DNA of 64,000 nt from Microbacterium azadirachtae (GTDB taxonomy: Bacteria > Actinomycetota > Actinomycetes > Actinomycetales > Microbacteriaceae), in the NCBI RefSeq assembly GCF_000956545.1, contig NZ_JYIT01000085.1, forward strand, positions 224,532 through 288,531, given 5' to 3'. The notes beneath the pieces were generated by a model, which had not been told where the DNA came from, ran no database searches, and saw only the letters and a list, made by a program, of their open reading frames with translations. Position numbers and translations under genes: made by a program. Positions within the stretch are counted from its first letter, which is position 1; each line of letters starts with the position of its first letter. Shown one piece after another: positions 16,564 to 25,727 of the stretch.

Positions 16564-16573
16564 CCTGATCAGG
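16564..16573. promoter_or_regulatory. palindrome CCTGATCAGG upstream of the TrmB/LuxR-like gene
   Basis: Perfect 10-base palindrome 46 bases upstream of the regulator's ATG (16518). A second, imperfect one (GGATCC...GGATCC, about 16604-16629) follows. Either could be an operator. No binding motif is known to me for this family. Confidence 0.3.
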
Positions 16574-16767
16574 TCAGTTGGATGAAAGTGGACGCTAGCA
16601 GGAGGATCCCCGTTCTGGGGAACGGATCCTATGACCTGCGTGCTGCTGGGGACGCTGGTCCCGGGTGCCCGAACATCCGGGACCTCTCCCCCGGTCCCGC
16701 CGCGACCCATACGCGACTCATAGGCGATGCAGACGACCTGCACGAGTTCGGCGCGGAGTCTGGGGGC

Positions 16768-17217
16768 ATGACACGCGCAATGAACCGCAGCATCCCCTTC
16801 TGGATCCTCCTGGCCGCCTCGGTCGCCCTCGTCGTCTCGGGCGCCCTGGTCGTGCTCGACCATCTCGGCACGATGACCACGACGCTCAAGAACGGCAGCG
16901 CCACGGGCCTCGAGGTCTACGCCGGGCAGTCCTGGATCGTGATCGGCGCGGCGCTGCTCGGCGCCGGAGTGCTCGGAGTGCTCCTCGCGCTCGCGCTGCT
17001 CGTCGTCTCAGGTCTCGTCGCGCCCGCGGCCCTGGAGCGCGTCGAGACCGGCCCGGCGATCACGGAGGCCCCGGAAGAGGATGGGGAGTCCGAAGCGCCT
17101 GTTTCGGAGGACGCGCCGTCGCAGGAAGTGAGCTCCGCGGACGCGACGAACGACCAGTCGGCTCAGAACGGGAGCAGCGGGTCCACCGCGACGGCGACGA
17201 AGATCAGCGTCAGGTAG
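16768..17217 (+). CDS. small two-helix membrane protein of unknown function
   Basis: A 149-residue protein I cannot assign. Two membrane helices (about 9-31 and 52-80) enclose a short extracytoplasmic loop (TTLKNGSATGLEVYAGQSW). The C-terminal 60 residues are acidic and Ser/Ala-rich, as in low-complexity cytoplasmic tails. The 3' end overlaps the convergent ctaB by 55 bases, which is unusual but does not disturb either frame. GGGGG before the ATG at 16768 may act as RBS; an in-frame ATG lies 12 bases later. Confidence 0.65.
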   Translation: MTRAMNRSIPFWILLAASVALVVSGALVVLDHLGTMTTTLKNGSATGLEVYAGQSWIVIGAALLGAGVLGVLLALALLVVSGLVAPAALERVETGPAITEAPEEDGESEAPVSEDAPSQEVSSADATNDQSAQNGSSGSTATATKISVR

Positions 17218-18095
17218 GTGATCGAGGCGTGGAAGACGCGCATCGGCCTCGCCGATGCGCCCTTCACCGCCTGGGCGTACAGGCGGTGCGACTCGTACAC
17301 GAACCATCCGCCGAAGACGAGGGCCGACACCGTGTAGACGAGCCCCATGCCGGCCACCGGGATGAGCAGCAGCGAGCACGCCAGGGTCGCCCACGCGTAG
17401 AGGATGACCTGGAGCCCCACCTGCGAGGCGGAGCGGGTGACGCCCAGCATCGGCACGTCCACGTCCTCGTAGTCGTCCTTGTACTTCATCGACAGCGGCC
17501 AGTAGTGCGCCGGCGTCCACAGGAACACGAGCACGAACAGCACGAACGCCGGCCAGTCGAGGGACCCGGTGACGGCGGCCCACCCGATCAGCACCGGGAA
17601 GCACCCGGCGATCCCGCCCCAGATGATGTTCTGCTCGGTGCGGCGCTTGAGGATCAGGGTGTAGACGACGACGTAGAAGAAGATCGCCGCCGCCGAGAGC
17701 GCGGCCGCCACCCCGTTGGTCGTCAGCCAGAGCCAGGCGGTGGAGAGGACGGCGAGCACCCAGGAGAACACCAGCGCACCGCGCGGCGAGACCTCTCCCG
17801 TCACGAGCGGCCGCTTCTCCGTGCGGTGCATGTGCGCATCGATGTCGCGATCGATGTACATGTTGAACGCCGCGGCGGATCCGGCGCTCATCGAGCCTCC
17901 GATGACGGTCGCCGCCACCAGCCACAGGTTCGGCAGGCCGTGCTGCGCCAGGAACATGACGGGAACCGTGGACACGAGCAGAAGCTCGAGCACGCGGGGC
18001 TTGGTCAGTTCGACGTAGCCCTTGATGGTCCGCTTCAGAGAGCGCTCGGCGGCGACGGACTCGATGGTGGTCGCGATGCTGACCGCCTCCTTCAT
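17163..18095 (-). CDS. ctaB: Heme O synthase (protoheme IX farnesyltransferase, CtaB)
   Basis: Transfers a farnesyl group to protoheme to give heme O, the substrate of CtaA. The 310 residues show the UbiA-family Asp-rich motif NMYIDRDIDAHMHRTEKRPL (about 78-97, N-x3-D-x3-D), the second motif DYEDVDVPMLGV (about 210-221), and about nine helices. The start ATG at 18095 lies 18 bases after a minus-strand -10, TAGAAT. It is divergent from the transketolase operon, and its tail overlaps a convergent small gene. Confidence 0.95.
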   Translation of the reverse strand: MKEAVSIATTIESVAAERSLKRTIKGYVELTKPRVLELLLVSTVPVMFLAQHGLPNLWLVAATVIGGSMSAGSAAAFNMYIDRDIDAHMHRTEKRPLVTGEVSPRGALVFSWVLAVLSTAWLWLTTNGVAAALSAAAIFFYVVVYTLILKRRTEQNIIWGGIAGCFPVLIGWAAVTGSLDWPAFVLFVLVFLWTPAHYWPLSMKYKDDYEDVDVPMLGVTRSASQVGLQVILYAWATLACSLLLIPVAGMGLVYTVSALVFGGWFVYESHRLYAQAVKGASARPMRVFHASITYLTLIFVAVAVDPLLPF

Positions 18096-18113
18096 GCATA
18101 GGGCAACACCGTC

Positions 18114-18119
18114 ATTCTA
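18114..18119 (-). promoter_or_regulatory. -10 element for ctaB
   Basis: TAGAAT on the minus strand, leaving 18 bases to the ctaB ATG. No clear -35 and no good RBS are visible. The rest of the 262-base gap up to tkt holds no other feature I can support. Confidence 0.45.
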
Positions 18120-18357
18120 TGGCATCCGGAGAAACGGCCCGAGGCGCCCGTACGGCCGTCGTGGCCCCGCCGCCGGGGCGACGCGGGAATGCGCTTGCTT
18201 GTCGCCGAAACACTTCGACCGGACCGGCGACGCGGCCGCGCGACGCCACTATGCTGAAGACTGCTCGCGCGCCCGTCAACGTGCCTCGCCCCTCCGTGAA
18301 GTAGCGGTCGGCGCGCAGACGAACGGGCGCACTCATTGGCTTCGAAAGGGCTCTGGA

Positions 18358-20460
18358 GTGTCGGAACTGCTGTGGGATGAGATCGATCGGCGCGCGGTGG
18401 ACACCGCCCGAGTCCTGGCGGCGGATGCCGTCCAGAAGGTGGGCAACGGCCACCCGGGAACCGCGATGAGCCTGGCCCCCGTGGCCTACCTGCTCTACCA
18501 GCGGGTTCTGCGACACGATCCCGCCGACACGCACTGGATCGGCCGCGACCGCTTCATCCTCTCCGTGGGACACTCCTCCCTCACCCAGTACATCCAGCTC
18601 TACCTCGGCGGGTTCGGCCTCGAGCTCAGCGACCTCGAGGCGCTGCGCACCTGGGGCTCGCTGACGCCGGGTCACCCGGAGTACGGACACACCAAGGGCG
18701 TCGAGATCACGACCGGCCCGCTGGGCCAGGGCCTGGCCTCGGCCGTCGGCTTCGCCTACGCCTCGCGCTACGAGCGCGGGCTGTTCGATCCGGAGGCCGC
18801 CGCCGGCACCAGCCCGTTCGACCACCACGTGTACGTGATCGCCGGCGACGGCGACCTGCAGGAGGGCGTGACGAGCGAGGCCTCGTCGCTCGCCGGCCAC
18901 CAGCAGCTCGGCAACCTCATCGCGATCTACGACTCCAACCGGATCTCGATCGAGGGCGACACCAACGTCGCGTTCACCGAGGACGTGCGCGCCCGCTACG
19001 AGTCGTACGGCTGGCAGGTGCTGCACGTGGACTGGGTGCGCACCGGCACCTACGTCGAGGACGTGCAGGAGCTCTTCGACGCGATCGAGCAGGCCAAGGC
19101 CGAGACCTCGAAGCCCTCGCTGATCATCCTCAACACCATCATCGGCTGGCCCGCGCCGAACAAGAAGGGCACCGAGTCGGTGCACGGCAACGCGCTGGGC
19201 GCGGACGAGGTCGCGGCGACCAAGGTCGTCCTCGGCTTCGACCCCGACAAGAGCTTCGTCGTCGAGGACGCGGTGATCGAGCACACCCGCGAGCTCGGCG
19301 CCCGCGCCGCCGCGGAGCGCGCGCAGTGGCAGCAGGCGTTCGACGGCTGGGCCGCCGCGAACCCCGAGCGCAAGGCCCTGCTGGAGCGCCTCGAGGCGCA
19401 TGAGCTCCCCGAAGGCATCGAGGACGCCCTGCCCGTGTTCGAGGCCGGGACCGAGCTGGCCACGCGCGCCGCCTCGGGCAAGGTCATCAACGCCCTCGCC
19501 GACCGGCTGCCCGAGCTGTGGGGCGGCTCGGCCGACCTCGCCGGCTCGAACAACACCACCATCGCCGGTGCGAAGTCCTTCATCCCCGCCTCGTGGTCGA
19601 CGCACGACTGGGACGGCAGCCCGTACGGCCGCGTGCTGCACTTCGGCATCCGCGAGCACGCGATGGGCTCGATCATCAACGGCATCGTGCTGCACGGGCC
19701 CACCCGTCCGTTCGGCGGAACGTTCCTGATCTTCAGCGACTACATGCGCCCGCCGGTGCGTCTCGCCGCCCTGATGAACGTGCCGAGCGTGTTCGTGTGG
19801 ACGCACGACTCCGTCGCCCTCGGCGAGGACGGCCCGACGCACCAGCCGATCGAGCAGCTCGCGTCGCTCCGTGCCATCCCGAACCTCGCGGTGGTGCGCC
19901 CGGCCGACGGCAACGAGACCGCGGCCGCCTGGCTCGAGATCCTGCGCCGCCACGGCGGGCCCACCGGCATCGCCCTCACCCGTCAGAACGTGCCCAACTT
20001 CGCGCGCGGCTCCGGCGAGGCGACCGGCGAGACGTTCGCGGCGGCCTCGAACACCGCCAAGGGAGCCTATGTCCTCGCCGAGGCGCCGAACGGCACCCCC
20101 GACGTCCTCCTCATCGCGACGGGCTCCGAGGTGCAGCTGGCTGTCGCAGCGCGCGAGACCCTCGCGGCCGAGGGAGTGAACGCCCGCGTGGTCTCCGCGC
20201 CCTCGCTGGAGTGGTTCGCCGAGCAGGATGAGGCGTACCGCGAGTCCGTGCTGCCCTCGGGCGTGAAGGCCCGTGTCTCCGTCGAGGCCGGATCCACGCT
20301 GAGCTGGCACGGCATCGTCGGCTCGACGGGCCGGTCGGTCGGCATCGACCACTTCGGCGCGTCGGCCGACTACAAGACCCTGTTCCAGAAGTTCGGCATC
20401 ACCACGGAGGCCGTCGTCGCGGCCGCCCACGAGACCATCGCCGCCACCGCGGCCGCTTGA
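18358..20460 (+). CDS. tkt: Transketolase
   Basis: Thiamine-diphosphate enzyme of the non-oxidative pentose phosphate pathway that moves two-carbon units between sugar phosphates. The 700 residues contain GNGHPGTAMSLAP (about 28-40), the cofactor loop GDGDLQEGVTSEASSLAGHQ (about 162-181), YDSNRISIEGDT, and in the pyrimidine domain WGGSADLAGSNNT, FGIREHAMG and TFLIFSDYMRPPVRL. The start is a GTG with AAAGGG about eight bases before it. It leads the operon tkt-tal-pgi-zwf-opcA-pgl, which carries both arms of the pathway. Confidence 0.97.
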   Translation: MSELLWDEIDRRAVDTARVLAADAVQKVGNGHPGTAMSLAPVAYLLYQRVLRHDPADTHWIGRDRFILSVGHSSLTQYIQLYLGGFGLELSDLEALRTWGSLTPGHPEYGHTKGVEITTGPLGQGLASAVGFAYASRYERGLFDPEAAAGTSPFDHHVYVIAGDGDLQEGVTSEASSLAGHQQLGNLIAIYDSNRISIEGDTNVAFTEDVRARYESYGWQVLHVDWVRTGTYVEDVQELFDAIEQAKAETSKPSLIILNTIIGWPAPNKKGTESVHGNALGADEVAATKVVLGFDPDKSFVVEDAVIEHTRELGARAAAERAQWQQAFDGWAAANPERKALLERLEAHELPEGIEDALPVFEAGTELATRAASGKVINALADRLPELWGGSADLAGSNNTTIAGAKSFIPASWSTHDWDGSPYGRVLHFGIREHAMGSIINGIVLHGPTRPFGGTFLIFSDYMRPPVRLAALMNVPSVFVWTHDSVALGEDGPTHQPIEQLASLRAIPNLAVVRPADGNETAAAWLEILRRHGGPTGIALTRQNVPNFARGSGEATGETFAAASNTAKGAYVLAEAPNGTPDVLLIATGSEVQLAVAARETLAAEGVNARVVSAPSLEWFAEQDEAYRESVLPSGVKARVSVEAGSTLSWHGIVGSTGRSVGIDHFGASADYKTLFQKFGITTEAVVAAAHETIAATAAA

Positions 20461-20483
20461 GCAACCCGTAAGAGGAGATCCGC

Positions 20484-21596
20484 ATGACCACGCCCACCGC
20501 AGCCCTCTCCGCCGCCGGCGTCAGCATCTGGCTGGACGACCTGTCCCGCACCCGCATCACGTCGGGCAACCTCGCCGACCTCATCGCCTCGCGCAACGTC
20601 GTCGGCGTCACCACCAACCCGACGATCTTCGCGAACGCGATCACCAACCCGGACGACACCTCGTACGACGGTCAGGTCGCTCAGCTCGCCGAGTCGGGCG
20701 CCACGCCCGAGGAGGCCATCTTCGAGGCGACCACGCAGGACGTGCGCGACGCGCTCGACGTCTTCCGCCCCGTCTGGGAGGAGACCGGCCACGTCGACGG
20801 CCGTGTCTCGATCGAGGTCTCCCCCGACCTCGCGCACGACACCGAGGGGACCATCGCGCAGGCGAAGGAGCTGTGGGCCAAGGTCGACCGTCCCAACCTG
20901 CTGGTGAAGATCCCGGCGACCAAGGCGGGACTGCCCGCGATCACCGCGGCGATCGCAGCGGGCATCAGCGTCAACGTGACCCTGATCTTCAGCCTGGAGC
21001 GTTACGCCGAGGTGATCGACGCCTACCTCGCTGGCCTCGAGCAGGCCCAGGCCGCCGGCATCGACCTCTCGACGATCCAGTCCGTCGCGTCGTTCTTCGT
21101 GTCGCGCGTCGACACCGAGACCGACAAGCGCCTCACCGCCATCGGCACCGACGAGGCCCTCGCGCTCAAGAGCAAGGCCGGGCTCGCCAACGCGCGCCTC
21201 GCCTACGAGCTCTACGAGCAGACGTTCGCCGGAGACCGCGCCGCCGCCCTGCTCGCCGCCGGCGCCAACCGCCAGCGCCCGCTCTGGGCTTCCACCGGCG
21301 TGAAGGACCCCGCGCTGCCCGACACCCTGTACGTCACCGAGCTCGTCGCCGCCGACGTCGTCAACACCATGCCCGAGAAGACGCTCGAGGCGACCTACGA
21401 CCACGGCGTGGTTACCGGCGACACCGTCACCGGCACGTACGACGAGTCTCGCGCCGTCTTCGCCGGCCTCGCCGCCGTGGGCGTCGACTTCGCCGACGTC
21501 ACCCAGGTGCTCGAGGATGAGGGCGTCGCGAAGTTCATCGACTCCTGGCACGAGCTGCTCGGCCAGGTCCGCGAAGGACTGGAAGCCCAGCGGTGA
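20484..21596 (+). CDS. tal: Transaldolase
   Basis: Transfers a dihydroxyacetone unit between sugar phosphates. The 370-residue length fits the long actinobacterial subfamily. Features: GVTTNPTIFANAI (about 41-53), the Schiff-base Lys in LLVKIPATKAGLPAI (about 139-153), VNVTLIFSLERY and RPLWASTGVKDPAL. AAGAGGAGA, a strong RBS, precedes the ATG. Its stop overlaps the GTG of pgi (GTGA), so the two are coupled. Confidence 0.97.
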   Translation: MTTPTAALSAAGVSIWLDDLSRTRITSGNLADLIASRNVVGVTTNPTIFANAITNPDDTSYDGQVAQLAESGATPEEAIFEATTQDVRDALDVFRPVWEETGHVDGRVSIEVSPDLAHDTEGTIAQAKELWAKVDRPNLLVKIPATKAGLPAITAAIAAGISVNVTLIFSLERYAEVIDAYLAGLEQAQAAGIDLSTIQSVASFFVSRVDTETDKRLTAIGTDEALALKSKAGLANARLAYELYEQTFAGDRAAALLAAGANRQRPLWASTGVKDPALPDTLYVTELVAADVVNTMPEKTLEATYDHGVVTGDTVTGTYDESRAVFAGLAAVGVDFADVTQVLEDEGVAKFIDSWHELLGQVREGLEAQR

Positions 21597-23212
21597 GCTT
21601 CGAGATCCACACGTCCGGGGCGCCGAAGGCGGCGATCGACGAGGTCGTCCCGCGACTGGTGGGCGAGCTGATCGCCTCCCGGATCACCAACGGCGACCCG
21701 ACCGTGTGGGGCGAGTCCGCCGAGGCCGAGGCTGCCGTCCGCCTCGGCTGGGTGGACGCGGTGTCCGTGTCGCGCCCGCTGGTCCCCGAGATCGTCGCCC
21801 TGCGCGACGAGCTCGCGGCGAAGGGCGTCACGCGCGTGGTCCTGGCGGGGATGGGCGGATCGTCGCTCGCCCCCGAGGTCATCTCGCAGACCGCCGGGAT
21901 CGACGTCACCATCCTCGACTCGACCTCCCCGGGCCAGGTGCTCGCCGCCATCGACGCCGGGCTCTCCGATGTCGTGCTCGTCGTGTCGTCGAAGTCCGGG
22001 TCGACCGTCGAGACCGACTCGCAGCGCCGCACCTTCGAGACGGCGTTCCGCGACATCGGGATCGACCCGGTGGAGCGCATCGTCGTGGTCACCGACCCGG
22101 GCTCGCCGCTCGACGCCTCTGCCCGGGAAGCCGGATACCGCGTGTTCAACGCGGACCCGAACGTGGGGGGTCGCTACTCGGCGCTGACGGCGTTCGGCCT
22201 GGTGCCGTCCGGCCTCGCCGGCGTCGACGTCGCCGAACTGCTCGACGAGGCGGAGGCGACCCTGCTGCAGGTCGCGATCGACTCCCCGGAGAACCCGGCG
22301 CTGCTCCTCGGCGCGGCGATCGCCGCCTCGCGGCAGAGCCCGGACGGTCCCCGTCGCGACAAGCTGGGTCTGATCACCGACGGCACGCACATCGTGGGCC
22401 TGCCCGATTGGATCGAGCAGCTGGTCGCCGAGTCGACCGGCAAGGAGGGCACCGGGATCCTTCCCGTCGTGCTGCTCCCGGTGTCGCCCGAGGTGGACAG
22501 CCGTCCCGCCGATCTGCAGCTCGTGCGTCTCGTCGACGACGCCGACGAGTTCCACCTGCGGGAGCGCCACCCCGGCGAGATCCTCGTCAGCGGCACCCTG
22601 GGCGCCCAGTTCCTGGTCTGGGAGTACGCGACGGCGATCGCCGGACACCTGCTGGGCATCAACCCGTTCGATCAGCCCGACGTGGAGTCCGCGAAGGTCG
22701 CCGCCCGCGGCCTCCTGGACGCACGCCCCGCGCCCGCGCCCGCGGCCTTCGAGCAGGACGGCGTCGAGGTCCGCGCCTCCGATCCTGCGCTGCTCGCCTC
22801 CCGCACCATCGCCGGCGTGCTGGACGCGCTCTGGGCGCGGCTCCCCGAGGACGGCTACGTGTCCATCCAGGCCTACGTCGATCGTCTCGAGATGCCGCAG
22901 CTGCAGGGCCTCCGCGAACTCGTGGCTGCGGACTCCGGTCGTCCGACGACGTTCGGCTGGGGCCCGCGCTTCCTGCACTCGACGGGGCAGTACCACAAGG
23001 GCGGGCCCGCTCAGGGCGTGTTCCTGCAGATCCTGGAGCGCACCGACGTGGATCTGGAGATCCCCGGACGTCCGTTCACCTTCGGCCAGCTCATCGAGGC
23101 CCAGGCCGCCGGCGACGCCGGCGTGCTCGCCGCGCACGGCCGTCCCGTCGTGACGCTCACGATCACCGAACCGCAGGACGACGTGCTCGACCTGTTCGAG
23201 GCCGCGCAGTAG
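21593..23212 (+). CDS. pgi: Glucose-6-phosphate isomerase
   Basis: Interconverts glucose-6-phosphate and fructose-6-phosphate, joining glycolysis to the pentose phosphate operon. The 539 residues carry the sugar isomerase (SIS) fold: VLAGMGGSSLAPEV (about 83-96), VVSSKSGSTVETDSQRRTF (about 129-147), VVVTDPGSPL, and late HSTGQYHKGGP (about 462-472). The GTG start overlaps the tal stop. Having pgi in this operon allows carbon from the non-oxidative branch to recycle into zwf. Confidence 0.94.
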   Translation: MSFEIHTSGAPKAAIDEVVPRLVGELIASRITNGDPTVWGESAEAEAAVRLGWVDAVSVSRPLVPEIVALRDELAAKGVTRVVLAGMGGSSLAPEVISQTAGIDVTILDSTSPGQVLAAIDAGLSDVVLVVSSKSGSTVETDSQRRTFETAFRDIGIDPVERIVVVTDPGSPLDASAREAGYRVFNADPNVGGRYSALTAFGLVPSGLAGVDVAELLDEAEATLLQVAIDSPENPALLLGAAIAASRQSPDGPRRDKLGLITDGTHIVGLPDWIEQLVAESTGKEGTGILPVVLLPVSPEVDSRPADLQLVRLVDDADEFHLRERHPGEILVSGTLGAQFLVWEYATAIAGHLLGINPFDQPDVESAKVAARGLLDARPAPAPAAFEQDGVEVRASDPALLASRTIAGVLDALWARLPEDGYVSIQAYVDRLEMPQLQGLRELVAADSGRPTTFGWGPRFLHSTGQYHKGGPAQGVFLQILERTDVDLEIPGRPFTFGQLIEAQAAGDAGVLAAHGRPVVTLTITEPQDDVLDLFEAAQ

Positions 23213-23246
23213 GCCCATCCGCAATCCCCAGGAGAATCCCCCACTG

Positions 23247-24794
23247 ATGACTGTCCACGTCTCCCGCGGCCACAACCCCCTGCGTGACCCCGACGATCGC
23301 CGGCTGAACCGGATCGCCGGACCCAGCGCACTGGTGATCTTCGGCGTCACCGGCGACCTGTCGCGCAAGAAGCTGATGCCCGCCGTCTACGACCTCGCCA
23401 ACCGCGGCCTGCTGCCCCCCGGCTTCGCCCTGGTCGGCTTCGCCCGCCGTGACTGGGAGGACCAGGACTTCGCGCAGGTCGTCTACGACGCGGTGAAGGA
23501 GCACGCGCGCACCCCGTTCCGCGAGGAGACGTGGGCGCAGCTGCTGCAGGGCATCCGCTTCGTCTCCGGTGAGTTCGGAGACCCGGACGCGTTCCGCCGG
23601 CTGCGCGAGACCGTCGAGAAGCTCGACGTCGAACGCGGCACCATGGGCAACCACGCGTACTACCTCTCGATCCCGCCGAACCAGTTCCCGCTGGTCGCAC
23701 GGCAGCTGCGCGACTCGGGACTCGTCGAGGGACACGAGGACGCCGACCACTGGCGGCGCGTCGTGATCGAGAAGCCGTTCGGACACGACCTCGCGTCCGC
23801 ACGGGCGCTCAACGACGCCCTGGAGGGCACGTTCCCGGCCGACTCGATCTTCCGGATCGACCACTACCTCGGCAAGGAGACGGTCCAGAACATCCTCGCG
23901 CTGCGGTTCGCGAACGAGCTGTACGAGCCGATCTGGAACCGCAACTACGTGGATCACGTGCAGATCACGATGGCGGAGGACATCGGCGTCGGGGGCCGTG
24001 CCGGCTACTACGACGGCATCGGCGCCGCCCGCGATGTCATCCAGAACCACCTGCTGCAGTTGCTTGCGCTCACCGCGATGGAGGAGCCGATCAGCCTGTC
24101 GGCCGAGCACCTGCGCGCCGAGAAGGAGAAGGTTCTCGCAGCCGTCTCGCTGCCCGACGACCTCTCGCTCGCCACGGCCCGCGGACAGTACGCCGGCGGT
24201 TGGCAGGGCGGCGAGCAGGTCACCGGCTTCCTCGACGAGGACGGCATGGATCCGGAGTCCATCACGGAGACCTACGCCGCGGTCAAGCTCGAGATCAACA
24301 CCCGGCGCTGGGCCGACGTGCCGTTCTACCTGCGCACCGGCAAGCGCCTCGGCCGCCGCGTGACCGAGATCGCGGTCGTCTTCAAGCGCGCTCCGGAGCA
24401 TCTGTTCGGTGGTGCGCAGACCTCCGAGCTGGGCCAGAACGCCCTCGTGATCCGCGTGCAGCCCGATGAGGGCGTGACGCTGCGGTTCGGTTCCAAGGTT
24501 CCGGGCAACGGCAGCAACGTGCGCGATGTGACCATGGACTTCGGCTATGGACACGCGTTCACCGAGGCCAGCCCTGAGGCGTACGAACGACTGATCCTCG
24601 ACGTCCTCCTCGGCGATCCGCCGCTGTTCCCGCGCCACGAGGAGGTCGAGCTCAGCTGGAAGATCCTCGATCCGGTCGAGCAGTACTGGGCCGCCGAGGG
24701 CGGCCCGCTGGAGCAGTACGCTCCCGGATCCTGGGGCCCGGCCTCCGCCGATGCCCTGCTCGCCCGCGACGGACGTGTCTGGAGGCGCCCGTGA
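23247..24794 (+). CDS. zwf: Glucose-6-phosphate 1-dehydrogenase
   Basis: First enzyme of the oxidative branch; oxidises glucose-6-phosphate with NADP+. The 515 residues show the cofactor fingerprint IFGVTGDLSRKKLMPAVYDL (about 31-50), EKPFGHDL and the signature RIDHYLGKETVQN (about 204-216) with the catalytic His region. The C-terminus includes QYWAAEGGPLEQYAPGSWGP. An AGGAGA-type RBS precedes the ATG. Its stop overlaps opcA (GTGA), matching the physical partnership of the two proteins in actinobacteria. Confidence 0.97.
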   Translation: MTVHVSRGHNPLRDPDDRRLNRIAGPSALVIFGVTGDLSRKKLMPAVYDLANRGLLPPGFALVGFARRDWEDQDFAQVVYDAVKEHARTPFREETWAQLLQGIRFVSGEFGDPDAFRRLRETVEKLDVERGTMGNHAYYLSIPPNQFPLVARQLRDSGLVEGHEDADHWRRVVIEKPFGHDLASARALNDALEGTFPADSIFRIDHYLGKETVQNILALRFANELYEPIWNRNYVDHVQITMAEDIGVGGRAGYYDGIGAARDVIQNHLLQLLALTAMEEPISLSAEHLRAEKEKVLAAVSLPDDLSLATARGQYAGGWQGGEQVTGFLDEDGMDPESITETYAAVKLEINTRRWADVPFYLRTGKRLGRRVTEIAVVFKRAPEHLFGGAQTSELGQNALVIRVQPDEGVTLRFGSKVPGNGSNVRDVTMDFGYGHAFTEASPEAYERLILDVLLGDPPLFPRHEEVELSWKILDPVEQYWAAEGGPLEQYAPGSWGPASADALLARDGRVWRRP

Positions 24795-25726
24795 TCATCG
24801 ATCTGCCCGACACCACCACCAGCCAGGTCGCGAAGAACCTGGTCAAGGCTCGCGAAGAGGGCGGCGTCGTCGCGCTCGGTCGCGTGCTCACACTCATCAT
24901 CGCGGCGCCGGACGACGCGCTGGAGGCGGCGGTCGACGCCGCGAACGACGCATCCCGCGAGCACCCGATGCGCGTCATCGTGCTGACCACGAGCGAGGGC
25001 GAGGCACACCTGGACGCGCAGATCCGGGTCGGCGGCGACGCCGGCGCGAGCGAGGTCGTCGTGCTGCACGCCTACGGCGACGCCGCCAGCAACGAGGAGA
25101 GCCTGGTCACGGGTCTCCTGCTGCCCGACGCCCCCGTGGTCGTCTGGTGGCCGACGCTGGCGCCGGAAGCGCCGGCGGAATCGCCGCTCGGACGAATCGC
25201 ACAGCGCCGCATCACCGACGCGGCGACCGCGAGCGATGTGCGCGCGCAGCTCGAGGTGCTCGGACGCACACACGTCCCGGGCGACACCGATCTCGCCTGG
25301 ACCCGGCTCACGCACTGGCGCGAGCAGCTCGCCGCCGTCCTCGATCAGCCGCCGTTCGACGAGGTGACCGCGGTCGAGGTGCGCGGCGCCGCCGATTCCC
25401 CCTCCACCGCGCTGCTCGCCGCCTGGCTGGGCCTCGCGCTGGACGTCCCGGTCCGCTGGGCGTACGAGCCGATCGCGCACTGGGCGCACGGCATCAAGTC
25501 GGTGCGGCTCACCCGCGCCAACGGCGACATCCTGCTGGAGCGCCCGGTACCGGGATCCGCGATGCTCACGCAGCCCGGACAGCCGGACCACGAGCTCCAC
25601 CTGCCGCGTCGGACGCTGCGGGAGTGCCTGGCCGAGGAGCTGCGCCGGCTCGACCCCGACGTGCTCTACGGCCGCGTGATCACCGAGGGATTCGCCAAGC
25701 TCAGCGCGCCCGAGCCGGTCGCCTGA
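24791..25726 (+). CDS. opcA: Glucose-6-phosphate dehydrogenase assembly protein OpcA
   Basis: Accessory protein that activates G6PDH in actinobacteria and cyanobacteria. The 311-residue protein has the family segments VVALGRVLTLIIAA (about 27-40), SREHPMRVIVLT, LLLPDAPVVVWWPTLAPEAP (about 111-130) and WTRLTHWREQLA (about 175-186). It sits between zwf and pgl and is translationally coupled to zwf through a four-base overlap with a GTG start. It has no catalytic motif of its own. Confidence 0.95.
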   Translation: MIIDLPDTTTSQVAKNLVKAREEGGVVALGRVLTLIIAAPDDALEAAVDAANDASREHPMRVIVLTTSEGEAHLDAQIRVGGDAGASEVVVLHAYGDAASNEESLVTGLLLPDAPVVVWWPTLAPEAPAESPLGRIAQRRITDAATASDVRAQLEVLGRTHVPGDTDLAWTRLTHWREQLAAVLDQPPFDEVTAVEVRGAADSPSTALLAAWLGLALDVPVRWAYEPIAHWAHGIKSVRLTRANGDILLERPVPGSAMLTQPGQPDHELHLPRRTLRECLAEELRRLDPDVLYGRVITEGFAKLSAPEPVA

Positions 25727-25727
25727 C

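Noticed and set aside
18112..20430. Very long antisense open frame (772 residues) opposite tkt
   Set aside because: It is a shadow of the third-position G/C bias. The plus-strand frame has all transketolase motifs; the antisense protein is low in complexity and matches nothing.
21395..23368. Antisense open frame of 657 residues opposite pgi and the end of tal
   Set aside because: Shadow of the coding strand; no start signal and no motifs.
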